A stretch of 44,789 nucleotides of DNA from a virus: the IMG/VR virus record IMGVR_UViG_3300033143_005424, positions 1 to 44,789 of that record. One strand, given 5' to 3'. The notes beneath the pieces are model-generated. The model was not told where the DNA came from, made no database searches, and was given only the letters and a program-made list of their open reading frames with translations. Below are positions 23,559-31,608 of the stretch, one piece after another. The stretch's first letter is position 1; every line of letters starts with the position of its first letter. Position numbers and translations under genes: made by a program.

Positions 23559-23711
23559 ATGGTTAAATATGTTCTAAAGAATTATCTTGAAAACTTACAA
23601 AAAGATGAGTCTATATTCCCAATGGACTCAGTACATACTGGAAAGAAATTAGTTTTAAAACCAGGGTACCCCGAATCAAAAGATGAAGACAAAAAGAAGG
23701 ATGACAAATGA
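23559..23711 (+). CDS. Small protein (50 aa), first gene of the tail-tube unit
   Basis: AAGGAATAGGTGAT precedes the ATG. The product MVKYVLKNYLENLQKDESIF... is helical at its N terminus, with a LVLKPGYP segment and a Lys/Asp-rich tail ending KKKDDK. It overlaps the HNH gene by 4 nt (ATGA). As leader gene of the tail-tube unit it may be a small tail or assembly protein; no family is recognised. Confidence 0.55.
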   Translation: MVKYVLKNYLENLQKDESIFPMDSVHTGKKLVLKPGYPESKDEDKKKDDK

Positions 23712-24589
23712 AAGGTAGTTCAAAAGGAATTAAAAAAACATATACTAATGAAACGGTTGAAACTGAAGAATTATGCGTATATGGGTGTGGGTTAATTGCT
23801 CAATATAGACTTAAAAATGGAAAATTATGTTGTAGTAGAATGTCTAATAGTTGTCCTGAACTAATAAGAAGAAGTGCTGAAACTAGAACAGGGTTGAAGA
23901 GAACTAAAGAAATACGAGAAAAATTTTCCAAATCTCATAGAGGGCAAATATCTAACAAGAAAGGTAAAACTTATGAAGAAATATATGGAAGAGAACAAAC
24001 TTTAAAAATAAAGGAGAAAATGAGTATTTCAGCAAAACATACTCTAAAATCTCTAAATAAAAAATATCCATTATTTTGTAAAGTGGAGCAATTAAGAGAA
24101 GATCCTGAAACAGGAGATATTCAATGTAGGTGTAAAAACCATAAATGTAATAATTCAAAAGAAAATAATGGTTGGTTTACTCCATCATATACTCAATTAT
24201 ATGAAAGGATGAGAAATATTGAAAGAGGAGCGTATTTTTATTGTTCAGAAGATTGTAAACAATCATGCAATCTTTTTGGAAAATCAACAAATCAAATAAT
24301 AAAAAATTTTGAAATTGAATCCGGAACTTATGAAGGTAAAAAACAATATTATACAGATGAAGAATATAGAACATTCAGAAGTGAAGTTTTAAAAAGAGAT
24401 AATTATAAATGTATTTACTGTGGTGAAAAAGCAGAACATGTTCATCATACAAGACCAAAAAAACTAGAACCACTTTTTGTTTTAGACCCAGATTATGCAA
24501 TATCATGTTGTATTGAATGTCATTATAAATATGGGCATAAATCTGGTACTGAATGTTCCACGTACAAGTTAGCGATAAAACAATGTTAG
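23708..24589 (+). CDS. HNH homing-type endonuclease
   Basis: In this 293-aa product the C-terminal part (about 225-280) is an HNH domain: VLKRDNYKCIYCGEKAEHVHH, then CIECHYKYGH, with the expected Cys pairs and His-His. Residues 1-60 hold a CVYGCG...CCS Cys module, and 60-120 basic NUMOD-like repeats (KFSKSHRGQISNKKGK). A second Cys group lies at 138-195. It lies between a tiny leader gene and the tail tube gene, where free-standing homing endonucleases often settle next to conserved virion genes. Confidence 0.8.
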   Translation: MKGSSKGIKKTYTNETVETEELCVYGCGLIAQYRLKNGKLCCSRMSNSCPELIRRSAETRTGLKRTKEIREKFSKSHRGQISNKKGKTYEEIYGREQTLKIKEKMSISAKHTLKSLNKKYPLFCKVEQLREDPETGDIQCRCKNHKCNNSKENNGWFTPSYTQLYERMRNIERGAYFYCSEDCKQSCNLFGKSTNQIIKNFEIESGTYEGKKQYYTDEEYRTFRSEVLKRDNYKCIYCGEKAEHVHHTRPKKLEPLFVLDPDYAISCCIECHYKYGHKSGTECSTYKLAIKQC

Positions 24590-24616
24590 GCATTGAAATA
24601 ACAGGAGGAAATAATA

Positions 24617-25339
24617 ATGAAGTATTCATTTGCAGAGTTAGGATCCAATATATTAACTAGACGTTTCGGAGGAACATCCGTAGGAGTAGCAGATCCTTAT
24701 GTTTCTGGATATCATTTTATCTGGTTTGATAAGTTACCTGCGGATATTATCAAATATACATCACAAGGTATTAGTGGAATTTCAAGTGAAGCAGAAGTTA
24801 AGAATATTCTTGCTGCTTCTTGTTTAGGTGTAACACCTCCGGGTGGAACTCTTAACAAAGTAGAATTCACAGGGTTGGGAGGAGTCAAATGGAGTGTGCC
24901 CGGCAATGTTGATTATGGGAATACTGTTTCAATTAAGTTTCTTGAAATGAACAAAACTCCTATTCTTGATATTATGCATGGATGGGTAAAAATGATTCGT
25001 GACTATAGAACTGGTGTTACTGATTTGGTAGATGGTGATAGTGGTGATGGTTACACAAAGAAAACATATGCAGGTATGATGTATTACTGGACAACAGCTC
25101 CGGATGCAAAAACTGTTGAATATTATGCATGTTACGATGGTATGTTTCCTGGTAAAGATCCTCAAGATCTATTTACAAGTGATGTTGAAACAGTAGGAAG
25201 ATTAGATGTAGAAATCGAATTCAACGTAGATTATGCATGGCATGAACCTTGGGTAAAAGCAAAATGTGAAACATTCGCAGAAACATTTATGTCAGCTAAA
25301 TCAGAAGTTGAAGGTTATGGCGAAACTCAAGCAGGTTAA
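24617..25339 (+). CDS. Tail tube protein (T4 gp19-like)
   Basis: The 240-aa product has the tube-protein pattern: an N-terminal RFGGTSVGVADPYVSGYHF, then FTGLGGVKWSVPGNVDYGNTVSIKFLEM, a WVKMIRDYRTG helix and a C-terminal VGRLDVEIEFNVDYAW strand. These correspond to the beta-sandwich ring proteins inside contractile tails. Size and an ACAGGAGG site like that of the sheath fit a major structural protein. A strong terminator follows. Confidence 0.75.
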   Translation: MKYSFAELGSNILTRRFGGTSVGVADPYVSGYHFIWFDKLPADIIKYTSQGISGISSEAEVKNILAASCLGVTPPGGTLNKVEFTGLGGVKWSVPGNVDYGNTVSIKFLEMNKTPILDIMHGWVKMIRDYRTGVTDLVDGDSGDGYTKKTYAGMMYYWTTAPDAKTVEYYACYDGMFPGKDPQDLFTSDVETVGRLDVEIEFNVDYAWHEPWVKAKCETFAETFMSAKSEVEGYGETQAG

Positions 25340-25352
25340 ACAAATTACAAAT

Positions 25353-25374
25353 GGGGTCTACGGACCCCTATTTT
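25353..25374 (+). terminator. Terminator with UACG tetraloop
   Basis: GGGGTC-TACG-GACCCC (25353-25368) is a compact 6-bp hairpin closed by a C-UACG-G tetraloop of the stable UNCG class, followed by TATTTT. It lies between the tail tube gene and the next gene and may limit read-through so that tube mRNA is in excess. Confidence 0.75.
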
Positions 25375-25396
25375 ACACAAATAAGGAGATTTAATA

Positions 25397-25861
25397 ATGA
25401 ATATTAATGATTTAAAATTAAATGCAGCTGGTTTTGTAGTTGATTCAAAAATGAGTAAGCCTGCTAAATTACAAATGTTAAAGTTTATACAACATGAAGC
25501 TACAGAAGAACAACTAATGGTTATTCTATTGGATGGAAAAATTGAAGTTCTTGATGAACAAGCATCTGAAATTGTAAGAGATAGATTTGCAGTTAATGAA
25601 GCAATGACACAGGATACTAAAGATGCTATAACTCCATATAACAGAATGTTTGGGGTTTGTGCTAAAAAATGTGGACGAATTGCATTATCTACTAAAGCGG
25701 CAGCATGTAAAAAAGCATGTCAAAATCAAAGAGATCAAGCGATCTATAAAGCAAGATTAAAAATTAAAGCAGCTAAAAAAGCAGGTGGTCCAAATAAAAA
25801 AGCTAATGTTGCAGCAATAAAAGCTAAAAGAGCAAAAGAATTAGAAGCATCAAAAAGATAA
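25397..25861 (+). CDS. Cys-motif virion protein with basic tail (154 aa)
   Basis: TAAGGAG precedes the ATG. Residues 15-70 are helical and acidic. Cys88-x3-Cys92-x11-Cys104-x3-Cys108 forms a twin CX3C motif that also occurs in the two proteins at 27312 and 27971. The tail (112-154) is Lys/Ala-rich and basic, able to bind nucleic acid. There is no membrane segment, unlike the other two. It sits between the tail tube and baseplate genes. The function is unknown; the paired Cys suggest two disulphides or a metal site. Confidence 0.6.
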   Translation: MNINDLKLNAAGFVVDSKMSKPAKLQMLKFIQHEATEEQLMVILLDGKIEVLDEQASEIVRDRFAVNEAMTQDTKDAITPYNRMFGVCAKKCGRIALSTKAAACKKACQNQRDQAIYKARLKIKAAKKAGGPNKKANVAAIKAKRAKELEASKR

Positions 25862-25890
25862 AATAAAACAACAAGAAAGGAGATAGACTA

Positions 25891-26682
25891 ATGGTTTTCA
25901 AAGGATTTAATGTGAAGTATCCCGAATACGAGGTTATCACCCCTCAGACAAAATTGTCATTCCATGTCAAATCATTGAATGTACAAGAAGAGGAAAGAAT
26001 GAAAGGGAGTCTTATGACTCCAACTAAAATCACAGAACATTTAAATAAATGTCTGTTTGAATCAATTACTGTAAAACCTGAAGGAATCCAAGACTTTGGA
26101 AGTTTTTTAAAAAATGTTACATTAAAAGATAGAGATGCATTGTTATATGGATTATATCATATTACATATGGTGAGATACGAAATTACGATGTACGTTGTG
26201 GTTCTTGTAATAAGGAGTTCCCTATAAATATTGAAATTTCAAGTACTTTTAATTTCAATCCATATCCAGGCGATAACATTCTTACGGAAAAAGTTAAAGT
26301 TCCATTAAAAATTACTGATGGGGTTTCCGTAGTTTTAAAACAACCTACCCTTCAAGATGAAACTTTAGCGCTTAGAAATCTTTCATCTAGACCTGGATCA
26401 AATACAGATCTTATTATTGAAACATTAATAATTGATAGTTTTGAAGAAGATGTTCCTGAAAGTACAGAACCAAAAGTGTACAATGAAAAAACTGATATTA
26501 TTGATGCATATTTGACTCTGCCTGCCAAAGACAAAAGAATCATCCATGAACAATACCTAGAAAAATTTGGTAAGTATGGTATTGAATTAAAGATGAAAAC
26601 TTTTTGTCCTTCTTGTGGTGCAGAGGAAGATTTAAATATAGATCTGGTGGAAAACTTTTTTCGTGAAATCCACTCAGCATAA
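25891..26682 (+). CDS. Baseplate assembly protein, T4 gp26/gp51-like, with split zinc site
   Basis: In this 263-aa product, Cys103-x2-Cys106 (DVRCGSCNKEF) and Cys239-x2-Cys242 (FCPSCGAEED) probably form one zinc site bridging the two halves. The pattern of an early helical part, a TLKDRDALLYGLYHITYG segment and a final DLNIDLVENFFREI is what I associate with T4-type baseplate hub assembly proteins. Its neighbour 2 genes on is gp25-like, as in T4. The 3' end overlaps the 68-aa frame by 20 nt at a TTTTTTC run. Confidence 0.5.
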   Translation: MVFKGFNVKYPEYEVITPQTKLSFHVKSLNVQEEERMKGSLMTPTKITEHLNKCLFESITVKPEGIQDFGSFLKNVTLKDRDALLYGLYHITYGEIRNYDVRCGSCNKEFPINIEISSTFNFNPYPGDNILTEKVKVPLKITDGVSVVLKQPTLQDETLALRNLSSRPGSNTDLIIETLIIDSFEEDVPESTEPKVYNEKTDIIDAYLTLPAKDKRIIHEQYLEKFGKYGIELKMKTFCPSCGAEEDLNIDLVENFFREIHSA

Positions 26683-26869
26683 TGAAATAGCTGAGTATAG
26701 GCAAATTTTACACGATAATGTTTTTTCTTGTATGGAAATGAGTAAACAATCCTGGATTGATACTATGATGATGCCCGTAAAAACATTTTCTGATTACCTT
26801 AAGTGGAAGTCTACTCTTGAGGAAGAAAAGAAAAAATTAATGGAAGAGGAGGCTGCAAAAGGTGGCTAA
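26663..26869 (+). CDS. Helical protein (68 aa) in +1 frame, possible frameshift extension
   Basis: The first start is GTG at 26663 with no ribosome site, inside the last codons of the previous gene. The product is helical (AEYRQILHDNVFSCMEMSKQ; WKSTLEEEKKKLMEEEAAK). It could be made by a +1 shift at TTT-TTT-C of the upstream gene, giving a longer fusion as in tail-assembly chaperones, or by coupled re-initiation. Its end overlaps the gp25-like start. Both arrangements keep it in the baseplate unit. Confidence 0.5.
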   Translation: MKSTQHNEIAEYRQILHDNVFSCMEMSKQSWIDTMMMPVKTFSDYLKWKSTLEEEKKKLMEEEAAKGG

Positions 26870-27299
26870 TTTACTAGATAGATTTAATAAAAATGCAATA
26901 GGATCCAAAGGAAACATTGCTGATTATATTTCTATTATAATATCTTCCGGTGATTTTAAACGAGTCACAAATCTAGAAGTAATATTAAATTCGTGGAGTA
27001 ATATTTTATTAACCCCTCTCAGAACTTATGATCATGACCCTACATACGGGAGTGATTTATATAAGATGATATTTGAACCTGCTGATGAAATGACATCTGA
27101 AAAAATTGAAAGAGAGATTGAATCTAAAATTACTTTGTTTGATGATCGTGCCACAATTGAAGATATTTCTATTGATTTTCTTACAAATCAAAAAGGATTT
27201 AATTTGAGCATTACAGTTGATTACGAAGGAACTTCTGGAGAATTAAAAACTACAATTGATGAATCTCTATATTTTAAATTTATGGAAGTTACTGAGTGA
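26862..27299 (+). CDS. Baseplate wedge protein, gp25-like
   Basis: GTG start with AGAGGAGG 9 nt upstream. The 145-aa product matches the gp25/IraD-like fold: an N-terminal helix, then NILLTPLRTYDHDPTYGSDL, FEPADEMTSEKIEREIE and a strand LSITVDYEG. In T4, gp25 joins the wedge to the sheath start and initiates sheath assembly. Length is normal for the family. It is followed by the cysteine-motif pair and the gp6-like array. Confidence 0.85.
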   Translation: MANLLDRFNKNAIGSKGNIADYISIIISSGDFKRVTNLEVILNSWSNILLTPLRTYDHDPTYGSDLYKMIFEPADEMTSEKIEREIESKITLFDDRATIEDISIDFLTNQKGFNLSITVDYEGTSGELKTTIDESLYFKFMEVTE

Positions 27300-27311
27300 G
27301 GATAAATTAAT

Positions 27312-27956
27312 ATGACAGAGATAGATAAAAAATTATTAGAAGAAGCTTGTAAACATGTTCTTCTTGATATAGCTGTTAATAGTACCCATTTAAAAGAGAA
27401 TGTTACATTTAAGCAACATGTTGGTGTATGTAATACAATAACTGAAATGACTTACGAAGAAGCTGTATCTTATGTTTTTAATAAAGGTGAAATATTAGAT
27501 GAATTTGGAATAAGAGATTTTGAAGGTAAATTTAAAAAAATGTTAAAATATGGAATGGCAGCTATTGCAGGAGGAGTTGTAGCTGCTATGGGAGCTGTAT
27601 CAACAGCATTGGTTGCCCCCGCAATAGGAGTTTTTGTTTATTATTTATTTAGAAAAGTAACTGATCCTTGTTGGCAGGCATGCATTAAAAAGATGCCGAT
27701 GAGTACAGAAAATCAAATATGTAAATATCAATGTCATGTAACTGCTGCTAAAAATATAGTTCGTGATATAAAAGTAGAAATGAACAAATGTAGTCAAACC
27801 AAAAATCCACCAAAATGTACTAAAGCACTTCAAAAACAATATATAAAATGGTCTAAAAAATTACAATCAGAGATAATAAATTTAAGACAAGCAACTGCTA
27901 AAGCAGATGAGAAAAGAAGAAAACAGCAAGAAAAAGAAAGAAAGGCCAAAAGATAA
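27312..27956 (+). CDS. Cys-motif membrane protein 1 (214 aa)
   Basis: Residues 30-58 (VTFKQHVGVCNTITEMTYEE) match the same region of the next gene (LSFKEHLELYDYVTNLSE), so the two are paralogues. A long hydrophobic segment spans about 80-113 (GMAAIAGGVVAAMGAVSTAL and onward). Then come Cys120-x3-124-x12-137-x3-141-x18-160-x8-169, and a very basic tail (KADEKRRKQQEKERKAKR). A membrane segment followed by a stable Cys domain and basic tail suggests a virion protein that enters the host envelope, but this is inference. Confidence 0.6.
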   Translation: MTEIDKKLLEEACKHVLLDIAVNSTHLKENVTFKQHVGVCNTITEMTYEEAVSYVFNKGEILDEFGIRDFEGKFKKMLKYGMAAIAGGVVAAMGAVSTALVAPAIGVFVYYLFRKVTDPCWQACIKKMPMSTENQICKYQCHVTAAKNIVRDIKVEMNKCSQTKNPPKCTKALQKQYIKWSKKLQSEIINLRQATAKADEKRRKQQEKERKAKR

Positions 27957-27970
27957 TTATGGAGAAACTA

Positions 27971-28495
27971 ATGACCAGAGATTCTTTATTAGAAATAATA
28001 TCAAATAATACTTCAATACGAAATAAATTATCATTTAAAGAACACTTAGAATTATACGATTATGTTACAAATCTTTCAGAAATTAACTTAGCTAAATTAA
28101 TCGAAGAGGTAGAACCTCCTGAAACTAATCCTAAATTACAAAAGTTTTTAACTATGGGACTTGCAGCAGCAAGTTTGTTATTGCCTGTTCCGGGATTAAC
28201 AGCTGTTGTTTTATATGCAACAGATATAAATATGTATAAGTGTAGAATGAGATGTGAAAAGGAAGGATCTTCAAATAAAGAATTATGTTATAGGAAGTGT
28301 AAATATTTAGCGACTAAATGGGCGGTGAAATGGGTAGAAGGTGAAATTAAAAAATGTAGTAAAACTAAAACTCCTTTTAAGTGTCAGAAAAAATTATTCA
28401 AACTTTTAAAAGCGGTTAAATTAAAAGAAACGAAAGAAGAAATTATATTCAAGCAAAAACAAAAGGAAGCTAACTGGAAGGCATCAAGGAGATAA
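27971..28495 (+). CDS. Cys-motif membrane protein 2 (174 aa)
   Basis: The start MTRDSLLEII at 27971 follows ATGGAG with 6-nt spacing and aligns with the start of its paralogue; an in-frame ATG at 27959 is less likely. A hydrophobic segment spans 60-82 (TMGLAAASLLLPVPGLTAVV). The Cys pattern 91-x3-95-x10-106-x3-110-x18-129-x8-138 matches the upstream paralogue almost exactly, including the final CSKTKTPFKC against CSQTKNPPKC. The tail is basic. A tandem duplication of an unknown virion or envelope protein. Confidence 0.6.
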   Translation: MTRDSLLEIISNNTSIRNKLSFKEHLELYDYVTNLSEINLAKLIEEVEPPETNPKLQKFLTMGLAAASLLLPVPGLTAVVLYATDINMYKCRMRCEKEGSSNKELCYRKCKYLATKWAVKWVEGEIKKCSKTKTPFKCQKKLFKLLKAVKLKETKEEIIFKQKQKEANWKASRR

Positions 28496-28497
28496 AT

Positions 28498-29145
28498 ATG
28501 CAAAAATTTCAGCGTATTTATGATTACATTCATGAATATCAAAGTTTGGTTTATGACTATTATTCCAAAATTGCCGTTGCATATTTAGTTACTTATTATA
28601 ACCTTGATAAAGATGAAACCGTTTGGGACGATACTGATTTGTTTGGTGGTTCTTATGAAAGAACAGGTACTGATCTCAGTGGAATAAAACGAAATAAAAT
28701 TTTATTACTTCCTGTTTTCTTTCCAGAAGAAGTTAGTACTGTATTTGATGGTCAAGAAACAGGTTACCATAAGGTAAATGAAACCTCCTTTGTAATGCCA
28801 AGTACATATGGAATAACTCCATACCCGGGAGATATAGTCAAATTAGAACAAGAATATTTAAATCCAACAGATGATACATATCCATTATTTATAGTGGAAG
28901 GAGTTGAAATATCAGTAAATACTGAAAGACGTTTTTGGAAAATTAAATTAAAAACATTTGAAAATCAAAAAGTTTCTGCTATTGATGTTCAAGTTACAAA
29001 TACTTATGCTTTTATGGAATATGATAAAACAATTCATACATTAGAAGATTCCGCACTTATGACAAAGCTCCTATATAAAAACAGTCTATTACGGGAAAAT
29101 CTAAAACATCTATATGACGACAATTCGGGTTTCTATTTAATATAA
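28498..29145 (+). CDS. Baseplate-region protein (215 aa), unknown
   Basis: The gene starts 2 nt after the previous stop. The product has an N-terminal helix (1-35), a segment NETSFVMPSTYGITPYPGDIV that looks like an OB or beta-barrel entry, and strands LFIVEGVEISVNTERRFWKI; the C terminus (180-215) is helical. No enzymatic residues stand out. Its position between gp25-like/Cys-motif genes and the gp6-like array argues for a wedge or hub component. I do not recognise a named family. Confidence 0.5.
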   Translation: MQKFQRIYDYIHEYQSLVYDYYSKIAVAYLVTYYNLDKDETVWDDTDLFGGSYERTGTDLSGIKRNKILLLPVFFPEEVSTVFDGQETGYHKVNETSFVMPSTYGITPYPGDIVKLEQEYLNPTDDTYPLFIVEGVEISVNTERRFWKIKLKTFENQKVSAIDVQVTNTYAFMEYDKTIHTLEDSALMTKLLYKNSLLRENLKHLYDDNSGFYLI

Positions 29146-29157
29146 AAGGAATAATAT

Positions 29158-31605
29158 ATGTCAGATTCTATTTCAACTCAGATTAATTTATCAAGAGATT
29201 CTATAAGAGAGCAATTGATTTCCTATATGAAGAATAATCTTGAACTTGAAAATGTGGATCTTACGAAATCGTCATTTCTATCATTTTTAGTAAATGTTTT
29301 ATCAAGTCTAACAAGTAATTTATTATTCTATCAAATGTCTGTTTATAAAGAATTCTTTTTAACACAGGCGCAACTTCCCGAAAGTATTTTTAATTTATCT
29401 GCCTTTCTAGGTTATAATTCGCCAAATGCAAATTATTCAAATGCAACTGCAATTGTTACCGTTCCGTTTGGGTTTCCAGATGCAACCAATATATTTACAA
29501 TTCCTACTGGGTTTAAATTTAAAACAGATAATGAAATTCAATTTGTTACCTATTATACAGTGACAGTTACTGTAACTAGTAATTCAAGTGTAACTGTTGT
29601 ATTAACAGAAGGAACTAAAAGATATAATTTAGCCGTTGATGTTGGTAGTTCGGATTTTTCATTTGCTCTACCATTAAGACAATATAAGACAGTTATACAA
29701 GAATTTAAGATTGATGATTATCTTGAAGAATATCAATTTGTTACAATTGATGTTCCTATGACGGGCAAAGTTGCTGAAATGGAAGTAAAATTTATAGATC
29801 CAACTGATCTATCAGAAACAATATGGACGGAATTTGATAGTTTATATCTTATGAATGAAACATCAGAAGGGTATGTTTCAAGAAGAACCGATTCAGGAAG
29901 AAGATTATATTTTGGAAATAATTTAATTGGGGTTCAACCTACTGCTGGATCAACATTAATAGTTACAACGAATGAAACAGAAGGAGCTAATGGAAATATA
30001 ATAGCCGGATCAATTAGAACAGGCGAACGTCTTTATACTACAATTGATTTAGGAACAAATCAATTAGTAAGTTATGATGTAACAAATCCATCTTCAGCTA
30101 CTGGAGGAACTGACGAAGAATCTCTAGAAGCGATTAGAAGTAATTCTATTGCTGCTCTTACAAGTTTAACAAGATTAGTAACTGAAAATAATTATAAAAA
30201 TATAGATACTGTAATTCCAAATGCCCCTCTTGGAGCAAATTCTCTTACAGTCAAAAAAACATCTGATATAAAAACAAATGAAACTAATTTATATAGTTCA
30301 ATTGAATTTGATGGTGATATTGTTCCTACAAGATCTATTTATTATGAAGTTCCTTATTCTACTACTTTTATTCCTCGTGGAACAACAATAACATTTGATT
30401 CAATAGACTACTATACTATTTTTTATATGAACATTGATATTTTAAATTCGGTTGCTGAATATATATATATTTTGGACGAACTTGAGCAAATTCCTACACT
30501 TATTACTAGTTATTCTTCACAATACGATCTTATTATAAGTAATCTTGTTGTATCTAAAGTTGGTAACAAAGCGGTATTTACACTTCACTATATAAGTACA
30601 GAAACTAATTATGAAAATTGTACTTGCAAAATGCAATTTGCTTCAACTGAAATTACTCACGCAATGACAAATGATTCAACTGCAAGTACTTTCACATATG
30701 AATTTCCTTTATATACCACAATTCCGGAAGATGATCAATTATATTACTTTACATTAACAGATCCATCATCTATAGATATGGCTAGATATTCAGCAACACT
30801 TACATTTGCCAAAGATTGTTCTGGATTCATGTTATCAAATACCAATTATGACGGGACAGATACAACAACTATATATGATATTCCAGTAATAAAGAAAAGT
30901 TATTATGATAGTATTAATCAAAGAACATTTGAAAGTTCTGTATTACAACCTATAATTTCATCATTAGGATTAACTAGTTATAGAATGTTATCAGATTTTA
31001 CAAATTTTAAATTTGTAAATACTACTGGAAATTGTGTAAATATGAAATACAATCCCCCAACTCGAACCTCAGTTATTAATTTAAGAGGTTCCGCCCCAAC
31101 AGGAATGGATGTAGGGGATAGATATATTTTAACTACTGGAACATATCAAAATTATATATTCGAAGCAACTGATTCAACATCTGGAACATATATAGAAGCT
31201 ATAACTGATGATATTGTACAAGTTACTAGTTTAAATAAATTTTATATTTATTCAGATATAGGTTGGATTGAAATTCCAGAGTATACAATTCCATTTGAAA
31301 TTGAAATTGAGATATTCAAGGAATCATCATATGCAGATTCTAATACTACATTATCAGACACAATTAAAACAGCTATTGTAAATAATTTTCAAAGTCGATT
31401 TGGAGCAAACCTTGCTTTATACAGGTCCGAAATAATTGACACGGTTCAAAGTATAGATGGTATAGATCATTGTAGGTTATTACAACCTACATCAAATATA
31501 TTTTTCAGTTTCGAAATAAGTGATTTGTCTGAGGATGAACTATTGGAATATACCCCTGATTATGTTTATTTCGATTCTTCTAATATTACGGTAAGGATAA
31601 TATAA
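29158..31605 (+). CDS. Baseplate wedge protein gp6/Baseplate_J-like, intact copy
   Basis: In the 815-aa product, residues 1-100 (DSISTQINLSRDSIREQL; LFYQMSVYKEFFLTQAQLPE) are the N-terminal arm. About 100-350 is the Baseplate_J core (RRLYFGNNLIGVQPTAGSTL; NETEGANGNI; EEESLEAIRSN-type helix). About 350-557 is a beta region ending at KDCSGFMLS. From 571 comes a C-terminal module opening TIYDIPVIKKSYYDSINQR and ending DHCRLLQP...SNITVRII. In T4, gp6 dimers link the wedges into the inner ring. Two enlarged, split copies follow. Confidence 0.8.
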   Translation: MSDSISTQINLSRDSIREQLISYMKNNLELENVDLTKSSFLSFLVNVLSSLTSNLLFYQMSVYKEFFLTQAQLPESIFNLSAFLGYNSPNANYSNATAIVTVPFGFPDATNIFTIPTGFKFKTDNEIQFVTYYTVTVTVTSNSSVTVVLTEGTKRYNLAVDVGSSDFSFALPLRQYKTVIQEFKIDDYLEEYQFVTIDVPMTGKVAEMEVKFIDPTDLSETIWTEFDSLYLMNETSEGYVSRRTDSGRRLYFGNNLIGVQPTAGSTLIVTTNETEGANGNIIAGSIRTGERLYTTIDLGTNQLVSYDVTNPSSATGGTDEESLEAIRSNSIAALTSLTRLVTENNYKNIDTVIPNAPLGANSLTVKKTSDIKTNETNLYSSIEFDGDIVPTRSIYYEVPYSTTFIPRGTTITFDSIDYYTIFYMNIDILNSVAEYIYILDELEQIPTLITSYSSQYDLIISNLVVSKVGNKAVFTLHYISTETNYENCTCKMQFASTEITHAMTNDSTASTFTYEFPLYTTIPEDDQLYYFTLTDPSSIDMARYSATLTFAKDCSGFMLSNTNYDGTDTTTIYDIPVIKKSYYDSINQRTFESSVLQPIISSLGLTSYRMLSDFTNFKFVNTTGNCVNMKYNPPTRTSVINLRGSAPTGMDVGDRYILTTGTYQNYIFEATDSTSGTYIEAITDDIVQVTSLNKFYIYSDIGWIEIPEYTIPFEIEIEIFKESSYADSNTTLSDTIKTAIVNNFQSRFGANLALYRSEIIDTVQSIDGIDHCRLLQPTSNIFFSFEISDLSEDELLEYTPDYVYFDSSNITVRII

Positions 31606-31608
31606 AAA

